NCBI RefSeq assembly: GCF_002005225.1
Contig: NZ_CP019724.1
Location: forward strand, 2,046,001-2,110,000
Direction: 5' to 3'
Length of the DNA stretch: 64,000 bases
From: Streptomyces pactum
Lineage (GTDB): Bacteria > Actinomycetota > Actinomycetes > Streptomycetales > Streptomycetaceae
Shown here in pieces: positions 8,252 to 15,917 of this stretch (position 1 is its first letter; each line of letters opens with the position of its first letter). Both the position numbers and the translations under genes were made by a program. Under the pieces are notes generated by a model. That model saw only the letters and a list, made by a program, of their open reading frames with translations. It was not told the origin of the DNA and did not search any database.

Positions 8252-9330
8252 GCGGCTTCCCCGGTGGCCTCGTCGGTCGCCTCGCTCCTGTCGGTGCCGG
8301 CCCCGTCGCCGGCGTCCGCGTGCCAGGACTCCAGGCCCAGCAGCCTGGCGCCGAGGTCGTTCAGCTCGGCGGGGCCGTAACGCTCGGACTCGGGCCGGCG
8401 GGCGTCGCCGAGCAGCGTGGCGTTCCAGTCGGGGGTGGCGAGGGTGCGCCAGGAGCCGACGCGGGAGTCGCGCAGGGTCCGGTGGGTCTCCAGCGCGGGC
8501 ATCATCGACAGGTACTGGACCGCGCGCACGCCGTCGCCGGAGACGTTGGGGGCGACGCCGTGGGCCAGCAGGCCGTTCCAGATGAGCAGGTCGCCGGCTT
8601 CCAGGTCGGGCCGTACGACGGGCATGTCCTCGCGGTCGATCGCGGGGCGGATCGGGTCGCGGTCGTCGGGCTGGAGGGCCTTCCAGCGGTCGAAGCGCCG
8701 AAACAGGTCGGGGCAGCACTGGAAGCCGCCGTGGTCCGGCTTGGTGTCGTTGAGGGCGATGATGCCCTGCACCCGCTGGGGCAGCACGCCGAGCGTGGTG
8801 TCGACGTCCCAGTGCAGCTCGATGTCGAAGCCGCGTTCGCGGTGCTCGATCAGGGCGCGGTCGCGGTTGCCGGTGTTGGGCGGGTTGAGGTTGAGCCGGT
8901 CCAGGGTGACCCACAGCTCCTCGCAGTCCCAGACGTCGACGAAGGCGTCGTAGACGCGCTGTGTCTGGCGGCTGTCCCAGATGAGCTGGTGGTGGTAGGC
9001 CTCGACGAAGCCGTAGATGTGCAGTTCCCGGTCGAGGTCGCTGCGGTACTCGCGATCCTGGTACCAGGTGTCGGGGCGGTCGGGGTCGAGGCCCTGGAAC
9101 TCCCAGGCGAAGTCGAGCAGTCGACGGGCGGACGAGGCGGGTATCGCCTCCTTCACCACGACGTAGCCGTAGGTCTGCCAGTGGGCGAAGTCCTCCTCGG
9201 ACAGCACCCGCAGCGGACGTGTCTTGCGCAGGTCGCGCAACTGCGTGCGGGCCAGGTAGGTGTCGGCGTCCGCGCTGAAGTAGGGGAGGTCCGACGGGGC
9301 TCGGTGGAGGTGGGAATCGGGCGTCGCCAT
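8233..9330 (-). CDS. Phytanoyl-CoA dioxygenase (PhyH) family Fe(II)/2-oxoglutarate oxygenase
   Basis: Predicted protein of 365 residues. The metal triad is visible: H173-x-D175 in DIELHWDVD and a distal H257 in LLAHGVAPN, with the 2-oxoglutarate-binding arginine in GVRAVQYLS (about 269). The double-stranded beta-helix strands around GDLLIWNGLLAHG are typical of PhyH proteins. Such enzymes hydroxylate or otherwise oxidise a C–H bond, often in natural-product pathways. The ATG at 9330 has GGAG eight bases upstream; a further in-frame Met at 9369 lacks one. It is the first gene of a five-gene operon, preceded by an unusually long leader region with DasR-box-like sites. Confidence 0.82.
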   Translation of the reverse strand: MATPDSHLHRAPSDLPYFSADADTYLARTQLRDLRKTRPLRVLSEEDFAHWQTYGYVVVKEAIPASSARRLLDFAWEFQGLDPDRPDTWYQDREYRSDLDRELHIYGFVEAYHHQLIWDSRQTQRVYDAFVDVWDCEELWVTLDRLNLNPPNTGNRDRALIEHRERGFDIELHWDVDTTLGVLPQRVQGIIALNDTKPDHGGFQCCPDLFRRFDRWKALQPDDRDPIRPAIDREDMPVVRPDLEAGDLLIWNGLLAHGVAPNVSGDGVRAVQYLSMMPALETHRTLRDSRVGSWRTLATPDWNATLLGDARRPESERYGPAELNDLGARLLGLESWHADAGDGAGTDRSEATDEATGEAACAASA

Positions 9331-9493
9331 GTGGTGCTCCAGATCCTCGCCGTCGCCCCGTGCGGGCAACGGCGGTGTGCGCGACGGAGGTCGGGCCGTC
9401 GCACATGAGGTCGGTGGGGGCAGCGGGGCCCGCTCGCACGCGTGGGCGGAGCGGGGTGACGAGGGCGTCTCGGTGGGACGGGGGTCTCCCTGG

Positions 9494-9556
9494 TCAGGGG
9501 ATCGCCCGGTCCGCGTTCTCGTCCGGAATGGTCGTCTCGTCCGGGGTGGTCGTCAC
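9494..9556 (-). CDS. Possible 20-residue leader peptide
   Basis: A GTG at 9556 opens a 20-codon frame reading MTTTPDETTIPDENADRAIP. No convincing ribosome-binding site precedes it. The peptide contains a duplicated TTxPDE unit that comes from an 18-base DNA repeat. It lies in the putative leader of the five-gene operon. It could be a translated leader, a small peptide or chance. I have no family for it. Confidence 0.15.
   Translation of the reverse strand: MTTTPDETTIPDENADRAIP
9517..9552. repeat. Two tandem 18-base repeats
   Basis: TCTCGTCCGGAATGGTCG (9517–9534) is followed directly by TCTCGTCCGGGGTGGTCG (9535–9552), with two mismatches. They lie between the proposed promoter and the dioxygenase start codon. 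The role is unknown; they may be a regulator half-site pair or the result of slippage. Confidence 0.6.
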
Positions 9557-9621
9557 GGAAGCGGAAGTCGTCCGGCGTGGAACCGGGGCGTCACATGCGC
9601 CCCTCGCCGAACTTCCGTCTC

Positions 9622-9651
9622 ACAATGGACTAGACCAAGGAAAGGTGTCAA
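9622..9651 (-). promoter_or_regulatory. Possible leftward promoter overlapping a DasR-like box
   Basis: On the minus strand TTGACA (9651–9646) matches the sigma-70 (HrdB) -35 consensus exactly. CATTGT follows after 18 bases as a weak -10 element. The proposed spacer contains the DasR-like box at 9624–9639, so a bound repressor would block polymerase. The weak -10 limits confidence. The target is the five-gene operon starting at 9330. Confidence 0.35.
9624..9639. promoter_or_regulatory. DasR-box (dre)-like palindrome 1
   Basis: AATGGACTAGACCAAG agrees with the remembered dre consensus ACTGGTCTAGACCAGT at 12 of 16 positions, and with the core TGGTCTAGACCA at 11 of 12. DasR is the GntR-family repressor of GlcNAc and chitin metabolism in Streptomyces and is released by phosphorylated glucosamine. 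The site is 294 bases upstream of the dioxygenase gene. Confidence 0.55.
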
Positions 9652-9735
9652 CACCCGCCCCGACAGGACCAGTTGTTACTTCCGGGTTCGACGGGACCCC
9701 TCTTGACACGCCTGGTTAACCTGAGTCCGCACCCA

Positions 9736-9751
9736 CTTGGTCTACACCAAA
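9736..9751. promoter_or_regulatory. DasR-box (dre)-like palindrome 2
   Basis: CTTGGTCTACACCAAA contains TGGTCTACACCA, which differs from the dre core TGGTCTAGACCA at one position. It lies 112 bases upstream of the first box. Two such matches so close together are unlikely by chance. No rightward gene lies nearby, so both presumably serve the leftward operon. Confidence 0.5.
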
Positions 9752-10216
9752 GACCCGTTTCCGAGAGGCGCGGTCGACGGCTTCCGGCAGGCACGGCGGC
9801 GAGGCGCGCCGGCTCGGGCTGTCCGGTTCCACGGGAGGCTCCCGCACGGCGTCACCGCCCCGCCCCGGGAGCGGCTGCCGGGCACGACCGTGCGCACGGG
9901 TGGGCGGTGCGGAACTGGAGGAGGGGGCGGTCGCGTGGGAGACCTCCGCCCCCGAGCGGGCCGCGAAGGGCCGCCGGCGGTCGTCGCCCACGACGCGGCC
10001 CGGCAGGCACGGAGGGGCCGCCCCGGCTCCGGGACGGCCGCGGCGGAGGAGTTCACGAGCACGCCCGCGCGCCGAGCCGCGCGACCGGCGGGCGCAGGCA
10101 CGTCCGGATCGGGCCGTTCACCGAGCAGCGCGGAGGCCGGGCGCCGGGCGCCTTTGTGGCGTGCGCGCACCCGGCCAGGGCGTGGGAAGGCCCGGTGGTC
10201 CGCGCGTGCGGGCTCG

Positions 10217-11284
10217 TCAGCGCGCGGTCTGCGTGTGCACGTACTCCACGAGGCGGGTCAGGGCGTCCGGGTCGGTGGCGGGCAGGACGCCGTGGCCGAG
10301 ATTGAAGACGTGTCCCTCCAGGCCGGCCGCCGCGTCCAGGATCTCGCGGGTCTTGGTCTCGACCGCCTGCGGGGTGGAGAAGAGGAGGGCGGGATCCAGG
10401 TTGCCCTGGAGCGCCTTGCCGGGGCCGACGCGGCGGGCGGCCTCGTCCATCGGGACGCGCCAGTCGACGCCGACGACGTCCGCGCCGGCCTCGCCCATGA
10501 GGCCGAGGAGTTCGCCGGTGCCGACGCCGAAGTGGATGCGCGGCACGCCGTATCCGGCGACGGCCTCGAAGACCTTGCTCGAGGCGGGCATCACCGAGCG
10601 ACGGTAATCCGCGGGAGACAGCGCGCCGACCCAGGAGTCGAAGAGCTGGACGGCGCCGGCGCCCGCCTCGATCTGCACCTTGAGGAAGGCGGCCGTGATG
10701 TCGGCGAGCCGGTCCAGGAGGTCGGCCCACAGCCGCGGGTCGCCGTACATGAGGGCCTTGGTGTTCTCGTGGTTGCGGGACGGGCCGCCCTCCACGAGGT
10801 AGCTCGCGAGGGTGAACGGCGCCCCGGCGAAGCCGATCAGCGGGGTGGCGCCGAGCTCGGCGGTGAGCAGGCCGAAGGCCTCGGTGACGTAGGAGACGTC
10901 CTCCGGGGTGAGGTCGCGCAACCGGGCCAGGTCCGCGCGGGTGCGGATCGGGTTCTCGACGACCGGGCCGACACCCGGCTTGATGTCGAGGTCGATGCCG
11001 ATGGCCTTGAGCGGGACGACGATGTCGCTGAAGTAGATCGCCGCGTCCACGCCGTGCCGGCGCACCGGCTGGAGGGTGATCTCGGTGACCAGTTCCGGCC
11101 GCATGCAGGACTCGAGCATCGGGATGCCCTCGCGCACCTTGCGGTACTCCGGCAGTGAGCGCCCGGCCTGCCGCATGAACCACACGGGGGTGTGCGGCAC
11201 CGGCTCACGCCTGCACGCCTTGAGGAACGCGGAGTCGTACGTGGCGGTCGGCTGCTTGCCCGCGGGGCTCTGGTTGGCACTCAC
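10217..11284 (-). CDS. hemE: Uroporphyrinogen decarboxylase
   Basis: Predicted protein of 355 residues, full length. It converts uroporphyrinogen III to coproporphyrinogen III in cytosolic heme synthesis. Visible family signatures are [16 protein letters not shown] (substrate-binding arginines), the conserved Asp in [49 protein letters not shown] and the closing FNLGHGVLP. The GTG at 11284 begins [11 protein letters not shown] and is the usual Streptomyces start. The gene is divergent from DUF3000, with about 150 bases between. Confidence 0.95.
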   Translation of the reverse strand: MSANQSPAGKQPTATYDSAFLKACRREPVPHTPVWFMRQAGRSLPEYRKVREGIPMLESCMRPELVTEITLQPVRRHGVDAAIYFSDIVVPLKAIGIDLDIKPGVGPVVENPIRTRADLARLRDLTPEDVSYVTEAFGLLTAELGATPLIGFAGAPFTLASYLVEGGPSRNHENTKALMYGDPRLWADLLDRLADITAAFLKVQIEAGAGAVQLFDSWVGALSPADYRRSVMPASSKVFEAVAGYGVPRIHFGVGTGELLGLMGEAGADVVGVDWRVPMDEAARRVGPGKALQGNLDPALLFSTPQAVETKTREILDAAAGLEGHVFNLGHGVLPATDPDALTRLVEYVHTQTAR

Positions 11285-11434
11285 ACCGGCAAGTCTCGCA
11301 TGTCGCCGTCACGGCGCCCGACCTCGGGTGGGGCGCCTCCCGCGCGCCCCGCGGACCCGCGTGATCCGGACATCGCGCCCGCACGCGGGTGTCCCTCCCT
11401 GCGCCGAGGCGCCGTTCCGCTTAATCTTCCCCGC

Positions 11435-12112
11435 ATGGCTGCGGCTCAGGGACGACTGTCGGACGGCGCTGGCGGAATGGACGAACCGAAAGGTACCGAA
11501 GAGGAGGCCCGGCATGGGGAGAGTACGGCGCCGCCGGCCTTCGCGGCCGCCGTCGAGGCGCTCCGGGCCGCGCGGCTGCGGCCGCAGGTCGAGGTGGAGG
11601 CGACACGCGCACCCCAGCGGCTCGCCCCGTACGCGTACGCGCTGGAGGCCGCGGTCGTCGACGGGGACGACGATCTGGCGGACGGGCGTCTGGTGCTGCT
11701 GCACGACCCGGCCGGGCACGACGCCTGGCGGGGCACCTTCCGGCTGGTGACGCTGGTGCGGGCCGAGCTGGAGCCGGAGATGGCCGCGGATCCGCTGCTG
11801 CCGGACGTGTGCTGGTCCTGGCTCACCGGCGCGCTCCAGGCGCGCGGGCTGACGTACGGGGAGGCCAGCGGCACGGTCACGCGGGCCGGCTCCCACTACT
11901 TCGGCGGGCTCTCGGCGCGCCCGCCCGCCTCGCAGATCGAGATCCGGGCGTCCTGGACGCCGCGCGAGGGGCTGGGCGGCGTCCCGGACACCGCGGCGCA
12001 CCTCGCCTCCTGGTGCGACCTGCTGGCCCAGGTCGCCGGGCTGCCACCGGCCGCGCCGGGCGACGCGTCGATCGTGTCGCTGCCGCAGCGGCGCGGCCCG
12101 CAGTCGCGCTAG
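11435..12112 (+). CDS. DUF3000 family protein
   Basis: Predicted protein of 225 residues, of the actinobacterial DUF3000 family whose function is unknown. After a charged, variable N-terminus of about 30 residues the conserved domain starts at FAAAVEALRAARLRPQVEVE and includes RLAPYAYALEAAV, LVLLHDPAGHDAWRGTFRLV, VCWSWLTGAL, HYFGGL and LASWCDLLAQVAGLPP. No signal or membrane helix is seen. Start choice is uncertain: ATG 11435 follows related proteins but lacks a clear ribosome site, and an in-frame ATG at 11477 is preceded by GGCGGA. It is divergent from hemE, an arrangement I recall from Streptomyces genomes. Confidence 0.75.
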   Translation: MAAAQGRLSDGAGGMDEPKGTEEEARHGESTAPPAFAAAVEALRAARLRPQVEVEATRAPQRLAPYAYALEAAVVDGDDDLADGRLVLLHDPAGHDAWRGTFRLVTLVRAELEPEMAADPLLPDVCWSWLTGALQARGLTYGEASGTVTRAGSHYFGGLSARPPASQIEIRASWTPREGLGGVPDTAAHLASWCDLLAQVAGLPPAAPGDASIVSLPQRRGPQSR

Positions 12113-12171
12113 GCCGCCCCTCTCTCCGCCCTCCCGCACCCGGGCTCCGTGCGGCCCAGGAAACGTTCCGT

Positions 12172-12215
12172 CACTTTGTCGACACGGCCACTTTCGGCCC
12201 CGTATCGACAAAGTG
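12172..12215. promoter_or_regulatory. 11-base inverted repeat between DUF3000 and the LuxR-type regulator
   Basis: CACTTTGTCGA (12172–12182) is matched exactly by its reverse complement TCGACAAAGTG (12205–12215) across a 22-base loop. There is no downstream T-tract. It may act as a terminator for DUF3000 or as an operator for the regulator at 12401. The rest of 12113–12400 shows a drop in GC consistent with a promoter but no gene. Confidence 0.5.
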
Positions 12216-12400
12216 TGAAACCGTTCGATCTTCGAATGATCGACCGCGTGTCCGAATTGCTCGGATTGTTACTCACCAGATCGTGATCATTCTCTAAAGG
12301 CGGACGGGTTCGGTGCCGAAGACGACTGTGACCTTGAAAGCACGGTTCGTCCCGGCTTCACCCCCATGAGCCGGCCCCGTCCCGCACCCCAGGAGGCCTG

Positions 12401-13063
12401 GTGTCCGTTCTCCTCGAGCAGCCTGCAAGCCTGGTCGCCTACCGCCCGAACAAGCCGACCGCCATGGTGGTCGTGGCCGACCCGCGCGTTCGTTCCACCG
12501 TCACCCGCCATCTGTGGGCGCTCGGTGTGCGCGATGTCATCGAGGCCTCGTCCGTCGCGGAGGCTCGTCCCCGCATCGGCAACCCCCGCGACATCTGTGT
12601 CGCAGACGTCCATCTCCCCGACGGCTCCGGTCTGACCCTGCTGTCGGAGACCCGCGCCGCGGGCTGGCCCAACGGCCTCGCCCTGTCCGCCGCCGACGAC
12701 ATCGGCGCCGTACGCAACGCCCTCGCCGGCGGTGTGAAGGGCTATGTCGTCACCGGCACCCGTACCAACGTCGGGCTCCCCACCCGGCCGGGTGCCGCCC
12801 CCATCGGCGCCGCCGCCGCCCGCCTGCACCGCCGCCCCCCGGGCGCCCCGAGCCACCCGGGCGGCTACCGCGAGCTCTCCGGCCGCGAGGTGGAGGTGCT
12901 TCGACTGGTCGCGGAGGGCCAGTCGAACAAGGCGATCGGCGTCTCGATGGGCCTGTCCGCCCTGACCGTCAAGAGCCACCTGGCCCGCATCGCCCGCAAG
13001 CTCGGCACCGGCGACCGCGCCGGAATGGTCGCCGTGGCCCTGCGCACCGGCATCATCCACTGA
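12401..13063 (+). CDS. Orphan NarL/LuxR-type response regulator
   Basis: Predicted protein of 220 residues. An N-terminal receiver-like domain (about residues 20–120) has the candidate phospho-Asp in ICVADVHLPDGSG, Ser in LALSAADD and Lys in GVKGYVV. Only one Asp of the usual acidic pair remains (VVVADPR). A linker leads to a C-terminal LuxR helix-turn-helix (YRELSGREVEVLRLVAEG, then NKAIGVSMGLSALTVKSHLA). The GTG at 12401 follows AGGAGG closely. No histidine kinase is adjacent, so the signal is unknown. The strong palindrome after the stop codon suggests a single-gene transcript. Confidence 0.85.
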   Translation: MSVLLEQPASLVAYRPNKPTAMVVVADPRVRSTVTRHLWALGVRDVIEASSVAEARPRIGNPRDICVADVHLPDGSGLTLLSETRAAGWPNGLALSAADDIGAVRNALAGGVKGYVVTGTRTNVGLPTRPGAAPIGAAAARLHRRPPGAPSHPGGYRELSGREVEVLRLVAEGQSNKAIGVSMGLSALTVKSHLARIARKLGTGDRAGMVAVALRTGIIH

Positions 13064-13167
13064 CCGCTCCCGAACCCGACCCGATCCCCGCCTCCCCTCC
13101 CCTGCCTCCCTCCCCTCCCCTCCCCCACAGCCGATCTTTCACTGACCTGACTGGTTTACGACCCCCC

Positions 13168-13203
13168 GGCGCCCGCCGACGGAACGTTCCGTCGGCGGGC
13201 GCC
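13168..13203. terminator. Perfect 36-base palindromic terminator
   Basis: The 18-base half GGCGCCCGCCGACGGAAC is followed directly by its exact reverse complement, giving a very stable hairpin about 100 bases after the regulator stop and 26 bases before the RNase D start. Its position fits intrinsic termination of the regulator transcript without a U-tract, common in Streptomyces. Confidence 0.75.
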
Positions 13204-13228
13204 GTCGATCCACCGATACCCTTGACAC

Positions 13229-14515
13229 GTGACCGACGCCCACGAAACCGCAGCAGACCGCCCACTGCGAACCACCGGAGGCGCCCCTCCGGACGACGCC
13301 GGATCTTCTGCGAGTCAGGCGCCGACCCCCTTGCTCGAACCACGGGAGGGCGTTCCGCCGGTGATCGCCGACGCGGCCGCCCTCGCCGAGGTGACCGCCG
13401 CCTTCGCCGCGGGCAGCGGCCCCGTCGCCGTCGACGCCGAGCGCGCCTCCGGTTACCGCTACGGCCAGCGCGCCTATCTGGTGCAGTTGCGCCGCGAGGG
13501 CGCCGGGACCGCGCTGATCGACCCGGTGGCCTGCCCCGACCTGTCCGGGCTGGGCGCGGCGCTCTCCGACGTGGAGTGGGTGCTGCACGCGGCCACCCAG
13601 GACCTGCCGTGCCTGCGCGAGATAGGGATGGTGCCCACCCGGATCTTCGACACCGAGCTGGCCGGCCGGCTCGCCGGGTTCCCGAGGGTCGGCCTCGGCG
13701 CGATGGTCGAGAACGTACTGGGCTTCGTCCTGGAGAAGGGCCACTCGGCCGTCGACTGGTCCACCCGCCCGCTGCCCGAACCGTGGCTGCGCTACGCCGC
13801 GCTCGACGTCGAACTCCTCGTCGACCTGCGCGACGCGCTGGAGAAGGAGCTGGACCGGCAGGGCAAGCTCGAGTGGGCCCGGCAGGAGTTCGACGCGATC
13901 GCCTCGGCCCCGCCGCCCGAGCCGCGCAAGGACCCGTGGCGCCGTACGTCCGGCATGCACAAGGTGCGCCGGCGCCGCCAGCTCGCCGTGGTGCGGGAGC
14001 TGTGGCAGACCCGGGACCGCATCGCGCAGCGCCGCGACGTCTCTCCCGGCAAGGTGCTCGGGGACGCGGCCATCGTCGAGGCGGCGCTCGCCCTCCCGGT
14101 CAACGCGCACGCGCTGGCCGCGCTGAACGGGTTCGGACGGGTCAACCGCCGGCAGCTCGAGCAGTGGCAGGTGGCGGTCGACCGGGCCAGGGGCCTGTCC
14201 GAGTCGCAACTGCCGCAGCCCGGCCAGCCGGTGACCGGTCCCCCGCCGCCGCGGGCGTGGGCCGACAAGGACCCGGCCGCCGCGGCCCGGCTCACCGCCG
14301 CGCGGGCGGCGGTGACGACGCTGGCGGAGCGGCTGAACATGCCCCAGGAGAACCTGATCACCCCGGACACCGTGCGCCGGGTCTGCTGGGAGCCGCCGGC
14401 GACGGTCGACACGGAGTCCGTGGCCGCGGCCCTCGCCGGCCACGGGGCCCGGCCCTGGCAGGTGGAGCAGGTGACGCCCGCACTGGTGACGGCTCTGTCC
14501 CAGAGCGTGTCGTAG
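13229..14515 (+). CDS. RNase D family 3'-5' exoribonuclease with HRDC domain
   Basis: Predicted protein of 428 residues. After a disordered tail of about 45 residues the DEDD exonuclease domain shows the expected acidic residues in PVAVDAERASGYRY, VLHAATQDLPCL and YAALDVELLVDL. An HRDC domain follows (DPWRRTSGMHKVRRRRQLAV, then RDVSPGKVLGDAAIVEAAL), and a C-terminal extension of about 100 residues is typical of actinobacterial homologues. The family trims 3' ends of tRNA and other structured RNA. It is transcribed from the region just after the strong terminator. Confidence 0.88.
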   Translation: MTDAHETAADRPLRTTGGAPPDDAGSSASQAPTPLLEPREGVPPVIADAAALAEVTAAFAAGSGPVAVDAERASGYRYGQRAYLVQLRREGAGTALIDPVACPDLSGLGAALSDVEWVLHAATQDLPCLREIGMVPTRIFDTELAGRLAGFPRVGLGAMVENVLGFVLEKGHSAVDWSTRPLPEPWLRYAALDVELLVDLRDALEKELDRQGKLEWARQEFDAIASAPPPEPRKDPWRRTSGMHKVRRRRQLAVVRELWQTRDRIAQRRDVSPGKVLGDAAIVEAALALPVNAHALAALNGFGRVNRRQLEQWQVAVDRARGLSESQLPQPGQPVTGPPPPRAWADKDPAAAARLTAARAAVTTLAERLNMPQENLITPDTVRRVCWEPPATVDTESVAAALAGHGARPWQVEQVTPALVTALSQSVS

Positions 14516-14607
14516 AAGGGGCGGGCGGCGGGATCCAGCCAAGATCCAGGGATGGAGCGGCGACCCGGCGGTGTGACGTTCGCCGCTTGGGCCGGGGGGA
14601 CTGGGCA

Positions 14608-14650
14608 GCTACGTTACTCATAAGTAGCATGGGCCTGAGCGCGCGCTCAG
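14608..14650. promoter_or_regulatory. Two palindromes in the fadA promoter region
   Basis: GCTAC and GTAGC (14608–14628) flank an AT-rich core containing TACTCATAAGTA, the lowest-GC spot in this intergenic region. CTGAGCGCGCGCTCAG (14635–14650) is a perfect 16-base palindrome just downstream. Fatty-acid catabolism operons are commonly controlled by TetR-family acyl-CoA sensors that bind such sites. Which protein binds here is not visible. Confidence 0.45.
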
Positions 14651-14699
14651 TACCTGCGTGCCGCAGCAGTGCCATCCCGCACCCTGGAGGAGAGCCATC

Positions 14700-15917
14700 G
14701 TGCCTCGTACCGTCAGGGACGTCGTCTTCGTAGACGGCGTCCGCACCCCGTTCGGCAAGGCGGGCCCGAAGGGCATCTACCACGAGACCCGCGCCGACGA
14801 CCTGGTCGTGAAGGCGATCCGGGAGCTGCTGCGCCGCAACCCCGGTCTCGACCCCAAGAAGATCGACGAGGTCGCCGTCGCCGCGACCACGCAGATCGGC
14901 GACCAGGGCCTGACCATCGGCCGCACCGCCGGCATCCTGGCGGGCCTGCCCACCTCGGTCCCGGGCTACTCGATCGACCGCATGTGCGCGGGCGCCCTGA
15001 CCGCCGTCACCTCGGTGGCCGGCTCCGTCGCCTTCGGCGCGTACGACGTGGCCGTCGCGGGCGGTGTCGAGCACATGGGCCGCCACCCGATGGGCGAGGG
15101 CGTGGACCCGAACCCGCGCTTCGTCAGCGAGAAGCTGGTCGACGAGTCCGCCCTGTTCATGGGGATGACCGCGGAGAACCTGCACGACCGCTACCCGAGC
15201 ATCACCAAGCGGCGCGCCGACGAGTACGCCGTGCGCTCGCAGGAGAAGGCCGCCAAGGCGTACGCCGACGGCAAGATCCAGGCCGACCTGGTGCCGGTCT
15301 CGGTGCGCCGCACCAACGAGGAGGCGGGTGAGACCGGCTGGGGTCTGGTCACCGCCGACGAGCCGATGCGTCCGGGCACCACGCTGGAGAACCTGGCGGG
15401 CCTGAAGACGCCGTTCCGCGTGCACGGCCGGGTCACCGCGGGCAACGCGGCCGGTCTGAACGACGGCGCGACCGCCTCCCTCATCGCGAGCGAGGACTTC
15501 GCCCGAGAGAACGACCTGCCGGTCAAGATGCGCCTCGTCTCGTACTCCTTCGCGGGTGTCGAGCCGGAGGTCATGGGCTACGGCCCGATCCCGGCGACGG
15601 AGAAGGCCCTGGCCCAGGCCGGGCTGTCCATCGACGACATCGGCCTGTTCGAGATCAACGAGGCCTTCGCCGTCCAGGTCCTCGCCTTCCTGGAGCACTA
15701 CGGCATCGCCGACGACGACGCGCGCGTCAACCAGTACGGCGGCGCCATCGCCTTCGGCCACCCGCTCGCCTCGTCGGGCGTCCGCCTGATGACGCAACTG
15801 GCCCGCCAGTTCGAGGAGCAGCCGCACGTCCGCTACGGCCTGACCACCATGTGCGTCGGCTTCGGCATGGGCGCGACGGTCGTCTGGGAGAACCCGCACT
15901 TCGAGGGGGACAAGTGA
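14700..15917 (+). CDS. fadA: Acetyl-CoA acyltransferase (3-ketoacyl-CoA thiolase)
   Basis: Predicted protein of 405 residues. The nucleophilic Cys is in YSIDRMCAGALTAV, the catalytic His in AIAFGHPLASSGVR and the second Cys in LTTMCVGFGMGATV; NEAFAVQ is also present. It cleaves 3-ketoacyl-CoA with CoA to give acetyl-CoA in beta-oxidation. The GTG at 14700 has GGAGGAGAG upstream at the right distance. It overlaps fadB by 4 bases (GTGA), and the two products are expected to form a trifunctional-type complex. Confidence 0.93.
   Translation: MPRTVRDVVFVDGVRTPFGKAGPKGIYHETRADDLVVKAIRELLRRNPGLDPKKIDEVAVAATTQIGDQGLTIGRTAGILAGLPTSVPGYSIDRMCAGALTAVTSVAGSVAFGAYDVAVAGGVEHMGRHPMGEGVDPNPRFVSEKLVDESALFMGMTAENLHDRYPSITKRRADEYAVRSQEKAAKAYADGKIQADLVPVSVRRTNEEAGETGWGLVTADEPMRPGTTLENLAGLKTPFRVHGRVTAGNAAGLNDGATASLIASEDFARENDLPVKMRLVSYSFAGVEPEVMGYGPIPATEKALAQAGLSIDDIGLFEINEAFAVQVLAFLEHYGIADDDARVNQYGGAIAFGHPLASSGVRLMTQLARQFEEQPHVRYGLTTMCVGFGMGATVVWENPHFEGDK

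Larger units (their letters stand above)
9331..10216. other. Long intergenic region upstream of the dioxygenase operon
   Basis: This 886-base stretch separates hemE from the five-gene operon, and both are transcribed leftward. It holds no convincing gene. The half near hemE (about 9760–10216) is GC-rich without codon-like periodicity on either strand. The half near the operon has lower GC and contains two DasR-box-like palindromes, a possible leftward promoter, an 18-base direct repeat and a 20-codon open frame, listed separately. The transcript leader would be about 275 bases if the proposed promoter is used. Confidence 0.6.

Noticed and set aside
9737..11158. A 473-codon plus-strand frame running through the intergenic region into hemE antisense
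   Set aside because: The first 480 bases have no family-like protein and the rest is a hemE shadow.
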